16,963 nucleotides of DNA from an uncultured Cellvibrio sp. (GCA_946886255.1 CAMPIG010000052.1:1-16963); one strand, 5' to 3'. Positions 1 through 8,956 are shown, counted from the first letter of the stretch. The notes: generated from the sequence alone by a model not told the origin. Numbers and translations are program-made.

Positions 1-56
1 TTCGTGAGGGTGGTCGTACTGTCGGTGCTGGTGTAGTTGCCAAAATCATTCAGTAA
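1..56 (+). CDS. tuf: Elongation factor Tu, C-terminal end only (partial)
   Basis: Only the last 17 codons and the stop (TAA, 54-56) are inside the window. They read REGGRTVGAGVVAKIIQ, which is the conserved C-terminus of EF-Tu domain 3. EF-Tu is the GTPase that delivers aminoacyl-tRNA to the ribosomal A site. A tuf gene at the end of the str cluster (rpsL-rpsG-fusA-tuf) directly upstream of rpsJ is the usual gammaproteobacterial order, so the str cluster very probably lies just left of the window. Nothing can be said about the N-terminal GTPase domain. A terminator follows 20 bases after the stop. Confidence 0.95.
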   Translation, partial: REGGRTVGAGVVAKIIQ

Positions 57-76
57 TAAGCTTTTTGATGTAAAAG

Positions 77-102
77 AAGACGCCCTATTGGGGCGTCTTT
101 TT
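77..102 (+). terminator. Rho-independent terminator after tuf
   Basis: A perfect 9-bp stem, AAGACGCCC (77-85) with GGGCGTCTT (91-99), encloses the 5-base loop TATTG. It is followed by a run of T (98-102) and preceded by A-rich sequence that can extend the stem. It sits 20 bases after the tuf stop and separates the str transcript from the S10 transcript. Confidence 0.92.
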
Positions 103-297
103 ATTTAGGTGTTTTGATTGGTGCAATGCTATAGCTCTGCTCGATTGCTTTGTGAAAGGCGATAGGTCCAGGCTGTTAGAGTTGGAGCGCCTCAAAGGGT
201 TTTGACTCTTTTGGGGTTCATCCTTTCGTAATACGGCCTCGATTTTTGATTGCCAGGCATGTGCTAATAAATATCTATATCTTTTTAATTATCCCTG
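103..297. other. Gene-free stretch between tuf terminator and rpsJ promoter
   Basis: No coding frame with a plausible ribosome binding site, tRNA or repeat is visible in these 195 bases. The only notable part is an AT-rich tract at about 263-292, placed where an UP element for the RNA polymerase alpha C-terminal domain would lie relative to the -35 box at 298. Isolated -35-like hexamers (TTGACT at 202, TTGATT at 246) have no well-spaced -10 partner. Confidence 0.6.
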
Positions 298-715
<418 letters not shown>

Positions 716-727
716 GTAAATGTTTTA

Positions 728-754
728 AGTCTTGTCGCATAGGGCGGCAAGACT
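728..754 (+). other. Long hairpin between rpsJ and rplC
   Basis: AGTCTTGTCGC (728-738) pairs with GCGGCAAGACT (744-754) over 11 bp, including one G-U pair, around a 5-base loop. The downstream sequence GTGTAACGCT has no T run, so this does not look like an intrinsic terminator. A second, smaller hairpin (783-787 with 795-799) lies nearer the rplC ribosome binding site. Possible roles are RNA processing or stability, or control of rplC translation; none can be proved from sequence alone. Confidence 0.6.
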
Positions 755-818
755 GTGTAACGCTCTGAAATGGGCGGCCATAGCGGGTAAAAGCCCCGTA
801 CACTAAGAGGTTAGTAAA

Positions 819-1463
819 ATGACGATTGGTATTGTCGGCCGCAAAAGCGGTATGACTCGCATATTTACCGATGATGGTTTATCCATTCCTGTCTCTGTGA
901 TTGAGGTTGAGCCCAATCGCGTCACTCAGGTTAAGAATGTAGAAACCGATGGCTATTCTGCTGTGCAGATTACTATTGGTTCTCGTCGCTCCTCCCGTGT
1001 TACCAAGTCTGAAGCAGGTCACTTCGCTAAAGCAAATGCTGAGGCGGGTCGCGGCTTGTGGGAACTGCGTAACGACTCTCAAGAAGCTTTCGAAGTTGGT
1101 GCTCAAATTACTGTTGAGTCATTCGCGGCTGGTCAAAAAATTGATGTTACGGGCACCTCCAAAGGTAAGGGTTTTGCCGGTACCGTCAAGCGCTGGAATT
1201 TCAACATGCAGGATGCCACGCACGGCAACTCGCGTTCTCACCGCGTTCCTGGCTCTATAGGCCAGTGTCAAACCCCGGGTCGCGTCTTCAAAGGCAAAAA
1301 AATGACTGGTCATTTGGGTGCTGAGCAGGTCACTGTTCAGAATCTAGAAGTCGTTCGTGTCGACGTTGAGCGTAATCTGCTTTTGGTCAAGGGTGCTATT
1401 CCTGGTGCGCCAGGTGGCGATGTGATTGTGCGTCCGGCAGTTAAAGCGCGCAACAACGCTTAA
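819..1463 (+). CDS. rplC: 50S ribosomal protein L3
   Basis: The 214-residue protein (209 in E. coli) is L3, one of the two proteins that start assembly of the large subunit. Its central extension reaches toward the peptidyl transferase centre. That extension is intact ([17 protein letters not shown] at about 112-128; [14 protein letters not shown] at 141-154). Q151 aligns with E. coli Gln150, which the methyltransferase PrmB modifies; the neighbouring residue is Cys150 where E. coli has Asn. The ribosome binding site AAGAGG (805-810) lies 8 bases before the ATG. Potential secondary structure lies on both sides of this start (774-779 with 837-842). Confidence 0.98.
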   Translation: MTIGIVGRKSGMTRIFTDDGLSIPVSVIEVEPNRVTQVKNVETDGYSAVQITIGSRRSSRVTKSEAGHFAKANAEAGRGLWELRNDSQEAFEVGAQITVESFAAGQKIDVTGTSKGKGFAGTVKRWNFNMQDATHGNSRSHRVPGSIGQCQTPGRVFKGKKMTGHLGAEQVTVQNLEVVRVDVERNLLLVKGAIPGAPGGDVIVRPAVKARNNA

Positions 1464-1483
1464 GTATCCGAGAGGAATCGACG

Positions 1484-2098
1484 ATGGAATTAAATATTGT
1501 TACACCCGGTGGTGCTAAAGGTACTTTAAGCGTATCTGAAGTGGCGTTCGGTAGAGAGTTTAATCAGGATCTTGTGCATCAGGCCGTTGTTGCTTATATG
1601 GCGGGAGCTCGCCAGGGTACTAAAGCGCAGTTGACCCGTGCAGAAGTATCCGGTGGCGGTAAGAAACCTTGGCGTCAAAAGGGTACAGGTCGTGCTCGTG
1701 CGGGTACTATTCGTAGCCCGATATGGCGTTCAGGTGGCGTAACATTTGCCGCCAAGCCGCGCAATCATGATCAGAAGTTGAATAAGAAAATGTATCGCGC
1801 AGCGTTGCAATGCATTTTGTCAGAATTGAACCGTCAGGATCGCTTGGTCGTTGTCGAGAGTTTCGACGTTGATGCTCCCAAAACCAAAAGTCTTGTGCAA
1901 AAGCTGGCTCAATACGATTTATCTGAAGCGCTGATCGTGACTGAGGAAATGAGTGAAAACTTATTCCTTGCTTCACGGAATCTGCACAAAGTTGATGTGC
2001 GTGATGTTCAGGGTGTCGATCCTGTAAGTCTGATTCGTTTTGACAAGGTAATCGTAACTGTTCCTGCTCTGAAAAAATTTGAGGAGATCCTGGGATGA
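1484..2098 (+). CDS. rplD: 50S ribosomal protein L4
   Basis: The 204-residue product is L4 (201 in E. coli). It binds domain I of 23S rRNA early in assembly, and its long loop lines the nascent-peptide exit tunnel. The loop is recognisable at about residues 45-97 and includes [18 protein letters not shown] (57-74), the region where macrolide-resistance changes arise; no such change is evident. In E. coli free L4 represses its own S10 operon by attenuation and at translation. The leader here is much shorter, so whether this holds is unknown. GAGGAA (1472-1477) serves as ribosome binding site. The stop overlaps the rplW start as ATGA, which suggests translational coupling. Confidence 0.98.
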   Translation: MELNIVTPGGAKGTLSVSEVAFGREFNQDLVHQAVVAYMAGARQGTKAQLTRAEVSGGGKKPWRQKGTGRARAGTIRSPIWRSGGVTFAAKPRNHDQKLNKKMYRAALQCILSELNRQDRLVVVESFDVDAPKTKSLVQKLAQYDLSEALIVTEEMSENLFLASRNLHKVDVRDVQGVDPVSLIRFDKVIVTVPALKKFEEILG

Positions 2099-2391
2099 AC
2101 CAAGAGCGCCTGTATAAAGTGTTGCTAGGTCCAGTGGTTTCTGAAAAAGCAGCCGCTGCTGGCGATGCTAGCAATCAAGTCGTCTTCAAGGTGCTTGCCA
2201 ATGCAAGTAAGCTTGAAATTAAAGCCGCCATTCAGGCGCTGTTCAACGCAAAAGTTGAAAGTGTGCGTGTGCTGAATGTGAAGGGCAAAACCAAGCGTAC
2301 CCGCTACGGAGTTGGCACAAAAAGCGATTGGAAGAAAGCTTATGTGCGTCTTGAGCAAGGTCAAGAAATCGACTTTGCGGTAGCTGAGTAA
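2095..2391 (+). CDS. rplW: 50S ribosomal protein L23
   Basis: The 98-residue product is L23 (100 in E. coli). It sits at the rim of the exit tunnel and is the main docking site for trigger factor and for the signal recognition particle. The basic loop pointing into the tunnel is visible ([20 protein letters not shown], about residues 62-81). The start ATG overlaps the rplD stop by four bases; its ribosome binding site (GAGGA, about 2081-2085) is inside rplD. A 13-base gap leads to rplB. Confidence 0.97.
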   Translation: MNQERLYKVLLGPVVSEKAAAAGDASNQVVFKVLANASKLEIKAAIQALFNAKVESVRVLNVKGKTKRTRYGVGTKSDWKKAYVRLEQGQEIDFAVAE

Positions 2392-2404
2392 GGGGATTGT
2401 TGCA

Positions 2405-3232
2405 ATGGCTATTGTAAAAAGTAAACCAACCTCGCCCGGCCGTCGCTTTGTCGTCCGTGTGGTTAATCCTGATTTGCATAAGGGTGAACCCTACGCGCCG
2501 TTGTTGGAAAAGAAATCCAAAAGTGGTGGTCGCAATAATGCTGGTCGTATCACTACCCGTCATATCGGTGGTGGTCATAAGCAGCATTATCGCGTGGTAG
2601 ATTTTCGCCGTAATAAAGACGGAATTCCGGCAGTTGTAGAGCGTGTTGAGTACGATCCCAATCGTACAGCATACATTGCCCTCGTATGCTATGCGGACGG
2701 TGAGCGTCGCTACATCATTGCACCTAAGGGTTTGTCTGCTGGCGATAAAATTGAGTCAGGTGATGCCGCTTCTATCAAAGTTGGCAACACGCTACCGATT
2801 CGCAATATCCCGTTGGGTAGTGTTGTTCACTGTGTCGAGCTTAAGCCTGGTAAAGGTGCACAGATAGCTCGTTCAGCGGGTGCGTCTGCTCAGTTGGTTG
2901 CTCGTGAAGGTGCATATGCCACTTTACGTTTGCGTAGTGGTGAAATGCGCAAAGTGTTAAGTGAATGTCGCGCTACTTTGGGCGAAGTTTCCAACAGCGA
3001 ACACAACTTGCGTTCACTGGGCAAGGCGGGTGCTACTCGCTGGCGTGGTGTGCGTCCGACTGTTCGCGGTGTTGCGATGAACCCGGTTGATCACCCGCAT
3101 GGCGGTGGTGAAGGTCGTACCTCTGGTGGTCGTCACCCGGTTTCACCATGGGGTATCCCAACGAAGGGTTACAAAACGCGCAAAAACAAGCGCACCGATA
3201 AGATGATTGTTCGTCGTCGCGACAAGAAGTAA
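2405..3232 (+). CDS. rplB: 50S ribosomal protein L2
   Basis: The 275-residue protein is L2 (273 in E. coli), a 23S rRNA binder needed for subunit joining and for peptidyl transferase activity. The family signature [14 protein letters not shown] is at residues 225-238; His230 here corresponds to E. coli His229 (numbered without Met), the residue implicated in catalysis. The N-terminal part (KPTSPGRR at 7-14, [19 protein letters not shown] at 41-59) and the basic C-terminal tail are conserved. The ribosome binding site is the G-rich AAGGGG run just after the rplW stop. The 33-base gap to rpsS is ordinary. Confidence 0.98.
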   Translation: MAIVKSKPTSPGRRFVVRVVNPDLHKGEPYAPLLEKKSKSGGRNNAGRITTRHIGGGHKQHYRVVDFRRNKDGIPAVVERVEYDPNRTAYIALVCYADGERRYIIAPKGLSAGDKIESGDAASIKVGNTLPIRNIPLGSVVHCVELKPGKGAQIARSAGASAQLVAREGAYATLRLRSGEMRKVLSECRATLGEVSNSEHNLRSLGKAGATRWRGVRPTVRGVAMNPVDHPHGGGEGRTSGGRHPVSPWGIPTKGYKTRKNKRTDKMIVRRRDKK

Positions 3233-3265
3233 GCGTCGACTTAACAGCTGAGTGAGGAAACAACA

Positions 3266-3544
3266 GTGCCACGTTCACTGAAAAAAGGTCCTTTTATCGA
3301 TCTTCACCTGATTAAGAAGGTCGAAGCAGCGATCGCAGGTAATGATCGTCGTCCAATTAAAACCTGGTCGCGCCGTTCCATGATTATGCCGGAAATGGTG
3401 GGTTTGACTCTGGCTGTTCATAATGGGCGTCAACACGTGCCGGTCCTGGTCAACGAAGAAATGGTTGGTCACAAACTTGGCGAATTTGCAGCTACCCGCA
3501 CATACCGTGGCCATGCCGCAGATAAAAAAGCTAAAAAGCGCTAA
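3266..3544 (+). CDS. rpsS: 30S ribosomal protein S19 (GTG start)
   Basis: The 92-residue product equals the E. coli length. S19 lies in the head of the 30S subunit, forms a pair with S13 and contacts the A-site tRNA and the B1a bridge. The family core [19 protein letters not shown] and the [16 protein letters not shown] segment are present. The start is GTG at 3266, giving [11 protein letters not shown] after Met; it is preceded by TGAGGA (3253-3258) at suitable spacing, and no in-frame ATG would keep this conserved N-terminus. It is the only cluster gene for which I assign a non-ATG start. Confidence 0.97.
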   Translation: MPRSLKKGPFIDLHLIKKVEAAIAGNDRRPIKTWSRRSMIMPEMVGLTLAVHNGRQHVPVLVNEEMVGHKLGEFAATRTYRGHAADKKAKKR

Positions 3545-3571
3545 GCGCTAAAGTGCCTACGAGGTAATACG

Positions 3572-3901
3572 ATGGAAGTATCAGCAAAACTTAGCGGTGC
3601 TCGTCTGTCGGCGCAGAAAGCGCGTTTGGTAGCCGATCAAATTCGCGGTAAAGGCGTTGAAGACGCTCTTGATATTCTGGCCTTCAGTACTAAGAAGGGT
3701 GCAGCAATTATTAAGAAAGTGCTCGAATCTGCAATTGCAAACGCAGAGCATAACGAAGGCGCTGATGTTGACGAATTGAAAGTGTCGACAATTTATGTGG
3801 GTGAAGGCACCAGCTTGAAGCGCATTAAGCCGCGCGCCAAGGGTCGTGCTGACCGCATTGTTAAACGCACTTGTCACATCACCGTTAAAGTAGCCGACTA
3901 G
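3572..3901 (+). CDS. rplV: 50S ribosomal protein L22
   Basis: The 109-residue product (110 in E. coli) is L22, which touches all domains of 23S rRNA and, with L4, forms the constriction of the exit tunnel. The tunnel hairpin is at about residues 80-100 ([19 protein letters not shown]) and carries no visible deletion of the kind that gives erythromycin resistance. Ribosome binding site GAGGT lies 10 bases before the ATG. It is spaced 27 bases from rpsS and 16 bases from rpsC. Confidence 0.98.
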   Translation: MEVSAKLSGARLSAQKARLVADQIRGKGVEDALDILAFSTKKGAAIIKKVLESAIANAEHNEGADVDELKVSTIYVGEGTSLKRIKPRAKGRADRIVKRTCHITVKVAD

Positions 3902-3917
3902 TAAGAGAGCAGGCGTT

Positions 3918-4598
3918 ATGGGTCAGAAAGTACATCCGAACGGTATTCGTCTGGGGATCATCAAAAAACATACTTCTATTTGGTATGCAGATGGTACCCA
4001 GTACGCCGACAAACTGAATATAGACTTGAAAGTGCGTTCGTACATTCAGGAAAAGCTTGCCAGTGCATCTGTTAGCCGCGTTGATATCGAGCGCCCGGCT
4101 AACACAGCAAGAATTACAATTCATACCGCTCGTCCGGGAATTGTAATCGGCAAGAAAGGCGAAGACGTTGATAAATTGCGTGCTGAAATCAGCAGGCAAA
4201 TGGGCGTGCCTGTTCATATCAACATCGAAGAAATTCGCAAGCCTGATCTGGATGCGGCTCTGGTAGCGCAAAGCGTTGCTCAACAGCTGGAGCGTCGTGT
4301 GATGTTCCGCCGTGCGATGAAGCGTGCTGTGCAAAATGCTATGCGTCAGGGCGCTGAAGGTATCAAAATCCAGGTGGGTGGTCGCTTGGGTGGTGCCGAG
4401 ATTGCTCGTAGTGAATGGTATCGTGAAGGCCGTGTGCCGTTGCACACATTGCGTGCGGATATTGATTACGCAACAGCCGAAGCGAGCACAACCTACGGCA
4501 TCATCGGTGTAAAAGTATGGATTTTCAAAGGTGAAGTTATCGGTGAAGTAGTTGAAGCCGAAGCTGCATCCAAGAAAAAACCTGCAAAAGCCAAGTAA
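3918..4598 (+). CDS. rpsC: 30S ribosomal protein S3
   Basis: The 226-residue protein (233 in E. coli) is S3, which guards the mRNA entry channel. The KH type 2 domain is in the N-terminal half, with its GxxG loop as [10 protein letters not shown] (75-84). Arg131, Arg132 and Lys135 (FRRAMKRAV) match the residues needed for ribosomal mRNA helicase activity. The C-terminal domain has the family segment [31 protein letters not shown]. It ends in a short basic tail (KKKPAKAK). AGAGAG before the ATG is a weak ribosome binding site. It sits between rplV and rplP as in E. coli. Confidence 0.98.
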   Translation: MGQKVHPNGIRLGIIKKHTSIWYADGTQYADKLNIDLKVRSYIQEKLASASVSRVDIERPANTARITIHTARPGIVIGKKGEDVDKLRAEISRQMGVPVHINIEEIRKPDLDAALVAQSVAQQLERRVMFRRAMKRAVQNAMRQGAEGIKIQVGGRLGGAEIARSEWYREGRVPLHTLRADIDYATAEASTTYGIIGVKVWIFKGEVIGEVVEAEAASKKKPAKAK

Positions 4599-4610
4599 GG
4601 AGTACGCAAA

Positions 4611-5024
4611 ATGTTACAACCAAAGCGTACAAAGTTTCGCAAGCAAATGAAAGGCCGTAACCGCGGCTTGGCCCAGCGTGGCTCCAAAGTGAGTTTTGGT
4701 GATTTTGGCTTGAAAGCAACTGGTCGCGGTCGCATTACTGCTCGTCAAATCGAGGCAGCTCGTCGTGCGATGACCCGTCACGTCAAACGTGGTGGCAAAA
4801 TCTGGATTCGTGTATTCCCGGATAAACCAATTACCGAAAAACCCTTGGAAGTTCGTCAAGGTAAAGGTAAAGGTAACGTGGAATATTGGGTGGCACAAAT
4901 TCGTCCTGGCAAGGTTCTTTATGAAATGGATGGCGTGAGCGAAGAGTTAGCTCGCGAAGCCTTCTCTCTTGCAGCGGCTAAATTGCCTATTTCTACAACA
5001 TTTGTAAAACGTTCGGTGATGTGA
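4611..5024 (+). CDS. rplP: 50S ribosomal protein L16
   Basis: The 137-residue product is L16 (136 in E. coli), a late-assembling protein near the A site that helps position aminoacyl-tRNA and shape the peptidyl transferase centre. Arg82 in [10 protein letters not shown] aligns with E. coli Arg81, which a YcfD/RoxA-type oxygenase hydroxylates. The [11 protein letters not shown] start and the [17 protein letters not shown] segment are diagnostic. The ribosome binding site is AAGGAG (4597-4602), overlapping the rpsC stop. The stop overlaps the rpmC start (TGATG). Confidence 0.98.
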   Translation: MLQPKRTKFRKQMKGRNRGLAQRGSKVSFGDFGLKATGRGRITARQIEAARRAMTRHVKRGGKIWIRVFPDKPITEKPLEVRQGKGKGNVEYWVAQIRPGKVLYEMDGVSEELAREAFSLAAAKLPISTTFVKRSVM

Positions 5025-5215
5025 TGAAAGCTTCAGAACTCCGCGAAAAGTCCGTCGAAGAACTGAATGGCGCGCTGTTGGCTCAATTAAAGGAACAGTT
5101 CAAGTTGCGTATGCAAGCTGCTACTGGTCAGTTGGGTCAATCTCATTTGTTGGCAAAAACTAGAAAAGATATTGCCCGCATCAAGACAGCGCTTAAACAA
5201 AAGGCAGGTAACTAA
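5024..5215 (+). CDS. rpmC: 50S ribosomal protein L29
   Basis: The 63-residue protein is L29, two helices packed beside the exit tunnel next to L23. It matches the E. coli length. The frame can be opened one codon earlier with GTG at 5021, but the ATG at 5024 gives the conserved N-terminus [15 protein letters not shown] and the standard length. It overlaps the last base of the rplP stop as TGATG, so translation is probably coupled by reinitiation. The conserved [14 protein letters not shown] segment is near the C-terminus. Only 2 bases separate it from rpsQ. Confidence 0.97.
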   Translation: MKASELREKSVEELNGALLAQLKEQFKLRMQAATGQLGQSHLLAKTRKDIARIKTALKQKAGN

Positions 5216-5217
5216 CG

Positions 5218-5484
5218 ATGACTCAGGCTACTAACCAGGCTCGTACATTGACCGGTAAGGTCGTTAGCGACAAGATGGATAAAACCATCACTGTGCTGAT
5301 TGAGCGTCGTGTTAAGCATGAAGTTTATGGCAAGTACACGACCAAGTCATCAAAGCTGAAAGCTCACGACGAAAACAATGAATGCAAAATTGGCGACGTT
5401 GTTACCGTTGCTGAGTCTCGTCCACTGTCAAAAACCAAGACTTGGACTTTAGTCAATATTGAAGAGCGCGCTACAGAGATCTAA
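5218..5484 (+). CDS. rpsQ: 30S ribosomal protein S17
   Basis: The 88-residue product (84 in E. coli) is S17, a primary 16S rRNA-binding protein of the OB-fold type. The core [28 protein letters not shown] and the downstream [20 protein letters not shown] motif are typical (quoted here in parts of the first 80 residues). It starts 2 bases after rpmC, so it probably depends on coupled translation. It is the last gene of the E. coli-type S10 operon. Its stop codon lies in the loop of a 6-bp hairpin. Confidence 0.97.
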   Translation: MTQATNQARTLTGKVVSDKMDKTITVLIERRVKHEVYGKYTTKSSKLKAHDENNECKIGDVVTVAESRPLSKTKTWTLVNIEERATEI

Positions 5485-5492
5485 ATGATCTC
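5476..5492 (+). other. Hairpin across the rpsQ stop codon
   Basis: GAGATC (5476-5481) pairs perfectly with GATCTC (5487-5492); the 5-base loop TAAAT holds the stop codon. No T run follows, so this is not an intrinsic terminator. It lies at the boundary where E. coli ends the S10 operon and begins the spc operon. Its function is unknown, and a 6-bp inverted repeat can arise by chance. Confidence 0.45.
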
Positions 5493-5521
5493 GGCGACTT
5501 TATAAGTTTCGGAGACGGACG

Positions 5522-5890
5522 ATGATTCAAACAGAAAGTTACTTAGATGTTGCTGACAACAGCGGTGCTCGCCGTGTCATGTGCATCAAGGTTCTTGGCG
5601 GCTCCCACCGTCGCTATGCATCCGTGGGCGATATCATCAAGGTTACTGTTAAGGAAGCAATTCCTCGCGGTAAGGTGAAGAAGGGCCAAGTAATGAAGGC
5701 AGTTGTCGTGCGCACCAAAAAAGGTGTTCGTCGACAAGACGGTTCATTAATCAAGTTTGACGATAATGCCGCCGTACTGCTGAACAACCAGGATGCTCCG
5801 ATTGGTACCCGTATTTTCGGACCAGTAACTCGTGAGTTACGTGGCGAGAAATTTATGAAAATCATTTCTCTTGCTCCTGAAGTACTTTAA
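5522..5890 (+). CDS. rplN: 50S ribosomal protein L14
   Basis: The 122-residue protein (123 in E. coli) is L14, at the subunit interface, forming bridge B8 with 16S rRNA and the binding platform for the silencing factor RsfS. The signature [19 protein letters not shown] (about 50-68) is present, and the C-terminal FGPVTRELR segment is conserved. CGGAG (5510-5514) is the ribosome binding site. In E. coli this gene opens the spc operon under its own promoter. Here the 37-base gap shows a TATAAG hexamer (5501-5506) but no matching -35 box, so read-through from the S10 genes is more likely. Confidence 0.98.
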   Translation: MIQTESYLDVADNSGARRVMCIKVLGGSHRRYASVGDIIKVTVKEAIPRGKVKKGQVMKAVVVRTKKGVRRQDGSLIKFDDNAAVLLNNQDAPIGTRIFGPVTRELRGEKFMKIISLAPEVL

Positions 5891-5925
5891 GTAACCAGGC
5901 CAAGCAGAGAATCGAGGGCAGACAA

Positions 5926-6243
5926 ATGCGTAAAATTAAACGTGATGACGAAGTGATTGTTATCGCCGGTCGCGACAAGGGCAAGCGTGGGAAAGTGTTA
6001 CGCGTATTGGCTGAAGATCGTTTGATTGTTTCAGGCATTAACATGATCAAAAAGCACCAGAAACCAAACCCCCAACTGGGTGTGGCTGGTGGGATTGTTG
6101 AGAAAGAAGCCTCCATTCATGCTTCTAACGTTGCTATTTTCAATTCGGCAACAAAGAAAGCTGATCGGGTTGGCTTCAAGATCCTTGAAAATGGCGACAA
6201 AGTTCGTGTTTTCAAATCCAATGGCGAAGCCGTAGGGGCGTAA
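5926..6243 (+). CDS. rplX: 50S ribosomal protein L24
   Basis: The 105-residue product (104 in E. coli) is L24, an assembly-initiating 23S rRNA binder at the exit-tunnel mouth. The N-terminal KOW motif is clear ([21 protein letters not shown], about residues 6-26). The middle segment with [14 protein letters not shown] and the [15 protein letters not shown] stretch are family hallmarks. GAGGG lies before the ATG. The gap to rplE is only 6 bases; in E. coli the S8 repressor site lies at this junction, but I could not establish an equivalent structure here. Confidence 0.97.
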   Translation: MRKIKRDDEVIVIAGRDKGKRGKVLRVLAEDRLIVSGINMIKKHQKPNPQLGVAGGIVEKEASIHASNVAIFNSATKKADRVGFKILENGDKVRVFKSNGEAVGA

Positions 6244-6249
6244 TTAAAC

Positions 6250-6789
6250 ATGGCTAGGCTCAGAGATCTATACAGCAAAGAAATCGCCCCCAAACTCAAA
6301 GAAGAGTTGGGCTTGGCGAATGTAATGGAAGTGCCTCGCATTACCAAAATCACTTTGAATATGGGTGTGGGTGAAGCGGTAGGTGACAAAAAAGTGCTTG
6401 AAAACGCAGTTAATGACTTGATTAAAATCGCTGGTCAGAAGGCTGTTGTAACGAATGCACGTAAATCAATCGCAGGTTTCAAGATTCGTGATGGTTGGCC
6501 GATCGGTTGTAAAGTAACTCTACGTCAAGAGCGGATGTATGAGTTTCTGGACCGCCTGATTTCTGTTGCCATTCCTCGCATTCGTGACTTCCGCGGGATC
6601 AGTCCAAAGCAGTTTGATGGTCGCGGTAACTTTTCTATGGGCGTTACCGAGCAAATTATCTTCCCGGAAATTGACTACGATAAGGTTGATAAGCTTCGTG
6701 GTTTGGATATTTGTATCACTACCACTGCGCGGACAGACGAAGAAGGTCGTGCGCTGCTGAAAGCGTTCAACTTCCCGTTCAAAGGCTAA
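6250..6789 (+). CDS. rplE: 50S ribosomal protein L5
   Basis: The 179-residue protein has exactly the E. coli length. L5 binds 5S rRNA, forms part of the central protuberance and contacts S13 and the P-site tRNA across bridge B1b. Recognisable segments include [15 protein letters not shown], the [22 protein letters not shown] stretch (in two parts) and the [20 protein letters not shown] loop. The ribosome binding site is the AGGGG near the end of rplX, consistent with coupled translation. In E. coli this is the first gene of the spc operon to be repressed directly by S8. Confidence 0.98.
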   Translation: MARLRDLYSKEIAPKLKEELGLANVMEVPRITKITLNMGVGEAVGDKKVLENAVNDLIKIAGQKAVVTNARKSIAGFKIRDGWPIGCKVTLRQERMYEFLDRLISVAIPRIRDFRGISPKQFDGRGNFSMGVTEQIIFPEIDYDKVDKLRGLDICITTTARTDEEGRALLKAFNFPFKG

Positions 6790-6799
6790 GGGTTAAGTC

Positions 6800-7105
6800 A
6801 TGGCTAAGAAATCTATGATTGCGCGTGAAGTCAAGCGTGCACAGATCGAGAAAAAGTATGCGGCTAAGCGCGCAGAACTGAAGGCGGCAATTGTTAATCC
6901 GTCATCTACTGAAGAGCAAGTGTGGGAAGCGCAAATTAAACTGCAGAAAATGCCTCGTGATGCTAGCAAATCTCGTCAGCGCAATCGTTGTCGTGTAACT
7001 GGTCGTCCTCATGGTGTTTATCGCAAATTCGGCTTGTGCCGTCACAAATTGCGTGAAGCAGCCATGCGCGGTGATGTCCCCGGCTTGGTTAAAGCCAGCT
7101 GGTAA
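6800..7105 (+). CDS. rpsN: 30S ribosomal protein S14, zinc-independent long form
   Basis: The 101-residue length is that of the long, zinc-free S14; the zinc form is about 61 residues with two CxxC pairs. Here each pair keeps a single cysteine (Cys64 in RNRCRVTG and Cys80 in FGLCRHK), so no zinc site can form. S14 sits in the 30S head next to S3 and S10. AAGGG (6789-6793) precedes the ATG. It lies 10 bases after rplE, in the standard position. No second, zinc-starvation copy is seen in this window. Confidence 0.98.
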   Translation: MAKKSMIAREVKRAQIEKKYAAKRAELKAAIVNPSSTEEQVWEAQIKLQKMPRDASKSRQRNRCRVTGRPHGVYRKFGLCRHKLREAAMRGDVPGLVKASW

Positions 7106-7135
7106 GCCTCGGCTTAATATTAGGAGCAGAATCTG

Positions 7136-7528
7136 ATGAGCATGCAAGATCCGTTGGCAGATATGCTGACCCGCATTCGCAATGCGCAACAAGTGGGTAA
7201 AGCAACTGTAACCATGCCATCTTCCAAGTTGAAGATCAGCGTGGCAAAAGTACTCTCTGATGAGGGTTACGTTAGTGGTTTTTCTATTAGCGAAGGTGCT
7301 AAACAAGAACTGACCATTGATCTGAAGTATTTTGAAGGCAAGCCAGTAATTGCTGAGCTTGACCGCGTAAGCCGTCCTGGCCTGCGTAACTATGCCGGTA
7401 AAACTGCAATTCCTACCGTTCGCGGTGGTTTGGGAATTGCAATTGTTTCTACCAGTAAAGGTGTAATGACTGATCGTGCTGCTCGTGCCGCTGGCGTGGG
7501 TGGCGAAGTCCTCTGCACAGTATTCTAA
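7136..7528 (+). CDS. rpsH: 30S ribosomal protein S8
   Basis: The 130-residue product equals E. coli S8, a primary binder of the central domain of 16S rRNA. The C-terminal signature [18 protein letters not shown] is at residues 100-117 and the N-terminal [18 protein letters not shown] is typical. In E. coli free S8 is the translational repressor of the spc operon. TAGGAG (7121-7126) lies 9 bases before the ATG. The 30-base gap after rpsN and the 13-base gap to rplF are normal. Confidence 0.98.
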   Translation: MSMQDPLADMLTRIRNAQQVGKATVTMPSSKLKISVAKVLSDEGYVSGFSISEGAKQELTIDLKYFEGKPVIAELDRVSRPGLRNYAGKTAIPTVRGGLGIAIVSTSKGVMTDRAARAAGVGGEVLCTVF

Positions 7529-7541
7529 TTGGGAAATCGTC

Positions 7542-8075
7542 ATGTCACGAGTTGCAAAAAGTCCGGTTGAAGTACCCGCCGCAGTGACTGTAAGCCTCAA
7601 AGGCCAAAGTCTCTCTATTAAAGGTGGCAAAGGTACATTGGCGCTCGAAATTCACCCGAATGTTGAAGTTAAGCAGGACGACAACGTCCTGACCTTCGCT
7701 CCACGGGATGGTGCCAAGCAGTCAGATGCGTTAGCAGGAACAACCCGCGCATTGGTCAGTAATATGGTGATCGGTGTTAGCCAGGGTTTTGAGAAAAAAC
7801 TGACACTTGTTGGTGTTGGTTATCGTGCTAAAGCAGAAGGTAACACTGTAAACCTGTCTTTGGGTTATTCAAATCCCGTTAATTACTCTCTGCCTGCAGG
7901 TGTAACGGTAGAAACCCCGAGCCAGACTGAAATTGTACTTAAAAGCGCTGACAAGCAATTGCTGGGTCAAGTTGCTGCTGAAATCCGTTCTATTCGTGCA
8001 CCAGAGCCTTATAAGGGTAAAGGTGTTCGTTATTCGGATGAGCAAGTACTGCGTAAAGAAGCCAAGAAAAAGTAG
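7542..8075 (+). CDS. rplF: 50S ribosomal protein L6
   Basis: The protein is 177 residues from the ATG at 7542, exactly the E. coli length. The frame is open upstream to 7476, inside rpsH, but those 22 extra codons are in the shadow of rpsH. The chosen start gives [12 protein letters not shown] and has GGGA (7531-7534) before it. L6 has two similar alpha-beta domains and lies near the sarcin-ricin loop and the factor-binding site. The C-terminal signature [13 protein letters not shown] is intact. Confidence 0.97.
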   Translation: MSRVAKSPVEVPAAVTVSLKGQSLSIKGGKGTLALEIHPNVEVKQDDNVLTFAPRDGAKQSDALAGTTRALVSNMVIGVSQGFEKKLTLVGVGYRAKAEGNTVNLSLGYSNPVNYSLPAGVTVETPSQTEIVLKSADKQLLGQVAAEIRSIRAPEPYKGKGVRYSDEQVLRKEAKKK

Positions 8076-8085
8076 GGCCTAGGTT

Positions 8086-8436
8086 ATGAGCGATAAGAAG
8101 TTATCTCGTCTTCGCCGTGCGCGCCGTGCCCGTGCAAAGATTCGTGAATTGAATATCACCCGTCTGGCGATTCACCGCACACCGCGGCATATCTATGCGC
8201 AAGTTATTGCAGAAGATGGTGCAAAAGTGTTAGTAAGCGCCTCGACGCTTGATGCAAGTTTACGTAGCGGCAAAACCGGCAACGTTGATGCTGCGAAAGC
8301 CGTTGGCGCTCTGATTGCTGAGCGCGCCAAAGCTGCCGGTATTACCCAGGTTGCATTTGATCGTAGTGGTTTCAAATACCATGGTCGTGTCAAAGCTCTG
8401 GCTGATGCTGCGCGTGAAGGTGGACTGGAATTCTAA
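8086..8436 (+). CDS. rplR: 50S ribosomal protein L18
   Basis: The 116-residue protein (117 in E. coli) is L18, which binds 5S rRNA together with L5 and helps place it in the large subunit. The basic N-terminal tail is obvious ([18 protein letters not shown]), followed by the RNA-binding [16 protein letters not shown] segment and the C-terminal [26 protein letters not shown] family motif (in two parts). AGGG lies about 10 bases upstream of the ATG. Gaps on both sides are 10 bases. Confidence 0.97.
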   Translation: MSDKKLSRLRRARRARAKIRELNITRLAIHRTPRHIYAQVIAEDGAKVLVSASTLDASLRSGKTGNVDAAKAVGALIAERAKAAGITQVAFDRSGFKYHGRVKALADAAREGGLEF

Positions 8437-8446
8437 AGGTTAAGAT

Positions 8447-8956
8447 ATGGCTTACTCCAAGAAAGAAGAAGACAACAACGAAGGCTTGCAAGAAAAGCTG
8501 GTACAAGTTAATCGTGTTGCCAAAACTGTTAAAGGTGGTCGTATCTTTGCTTTTACAGCGCTGACAGTGGTTGGTGATGGTAATGGTAAAGTCGGCTTTG
8601 GTCGCGGTAAAGCACGCGAAGTGCCTGTGGCTATCCAGAAAGCGATGGAAGCCGCACGCCGGAATATGATCAGTGTTGAACTGAACGGAGATACCCTACA
8701 ATACCCAACTAAAGGGCGTCATGGGGCTTCAAAAGTTTATATGCAGCCTGCTTCGCAAGGTACGGGTGTAATTGCCGGTGGTGCAATGCGTGCTGTTTTA
8801 GAAATTGCAGGCGTTCAGAACGTATTGGCGAAATGTTATGGTTCAACCAATCCGGTGAACGTTGTTCGTGCAACCTTTGACGCGTTAAAGACAATGGCTT
8901 CTCCCGATGCCGTTGCAGCAAAACGTGGTAAAAGTGTTGAAGAGATTCTGAACTAG
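8447..8956 (+). CDS. rpsE: 30S ribosomal protein S5
   Basis: The 169-residue product (167 in E. coli) is S5, which lines the mRNA entrance with S3 and S4 and affects decoding fidelity. The N-terminal dsRNA-binding-like domain includes [20 protein letters not shown] and [18 protein letters not shown], where spectinomycin-resistance substitutions occur; the residues look wild type. The C-terminal domain has [19 protein letters not shown] and the [19 protein letters not shown] stretch. AAAGGT precedes the ATG. A 37-base gap with a small hairpin follows. Confidence 0.98.
   Translation: MAYSKKEEDNNEGLQEKLVQVNRVAKTVKGGRIFAFTALTVVGDGNGKVGFGRGKAREVPVAIQKAMEAARRNMISVELNGDTLQYPTKGRHGASKVYMQPASQGTGVIAGGAMRAVLEIAGVQNVLAKCYGSTNPVNVVRATFDALKTMASPDAVAAKRGKSVEEILN

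Noticed and set aside
202..234. Second rpsJ promoter with TTGACT at 202-207
   Set aside because: The nearest TAATAC is 21 bases away, outside the working spacing, and a far better promoter lies downstream.
1707..2174. 155-codon - strand frame across rplD
   Set aside because: Overlaps rplD completely and extends into rplW; no recognisable protein and no ribosome binding site that I can see.
3885..4445. 186-codon - strand frame across rpsC
   Set aside because: Antisense to rpsC, whose KH domain and C-terminal motifs are intact. The Thr- and Leu-rich translation looks like a mirror of rpsC codons, not a protein.
5485..5521. Promoter for rplN (spc promoter) using TATAAG at 5501-5506
   Set aside because: No -35-like hexamer occurs 16-18 bases upstream; a -10-like hexamer alone is common by chance.
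6902..7630. Long open frame on the - strand (242 codons) across rpsN, rpsH and rplF
   Set aside because: It is fully antisense to three unmistakable ribosomal genes, has no family resemblance and has low-complexity composition. It is a by-product of the codon pattern of the real genes.
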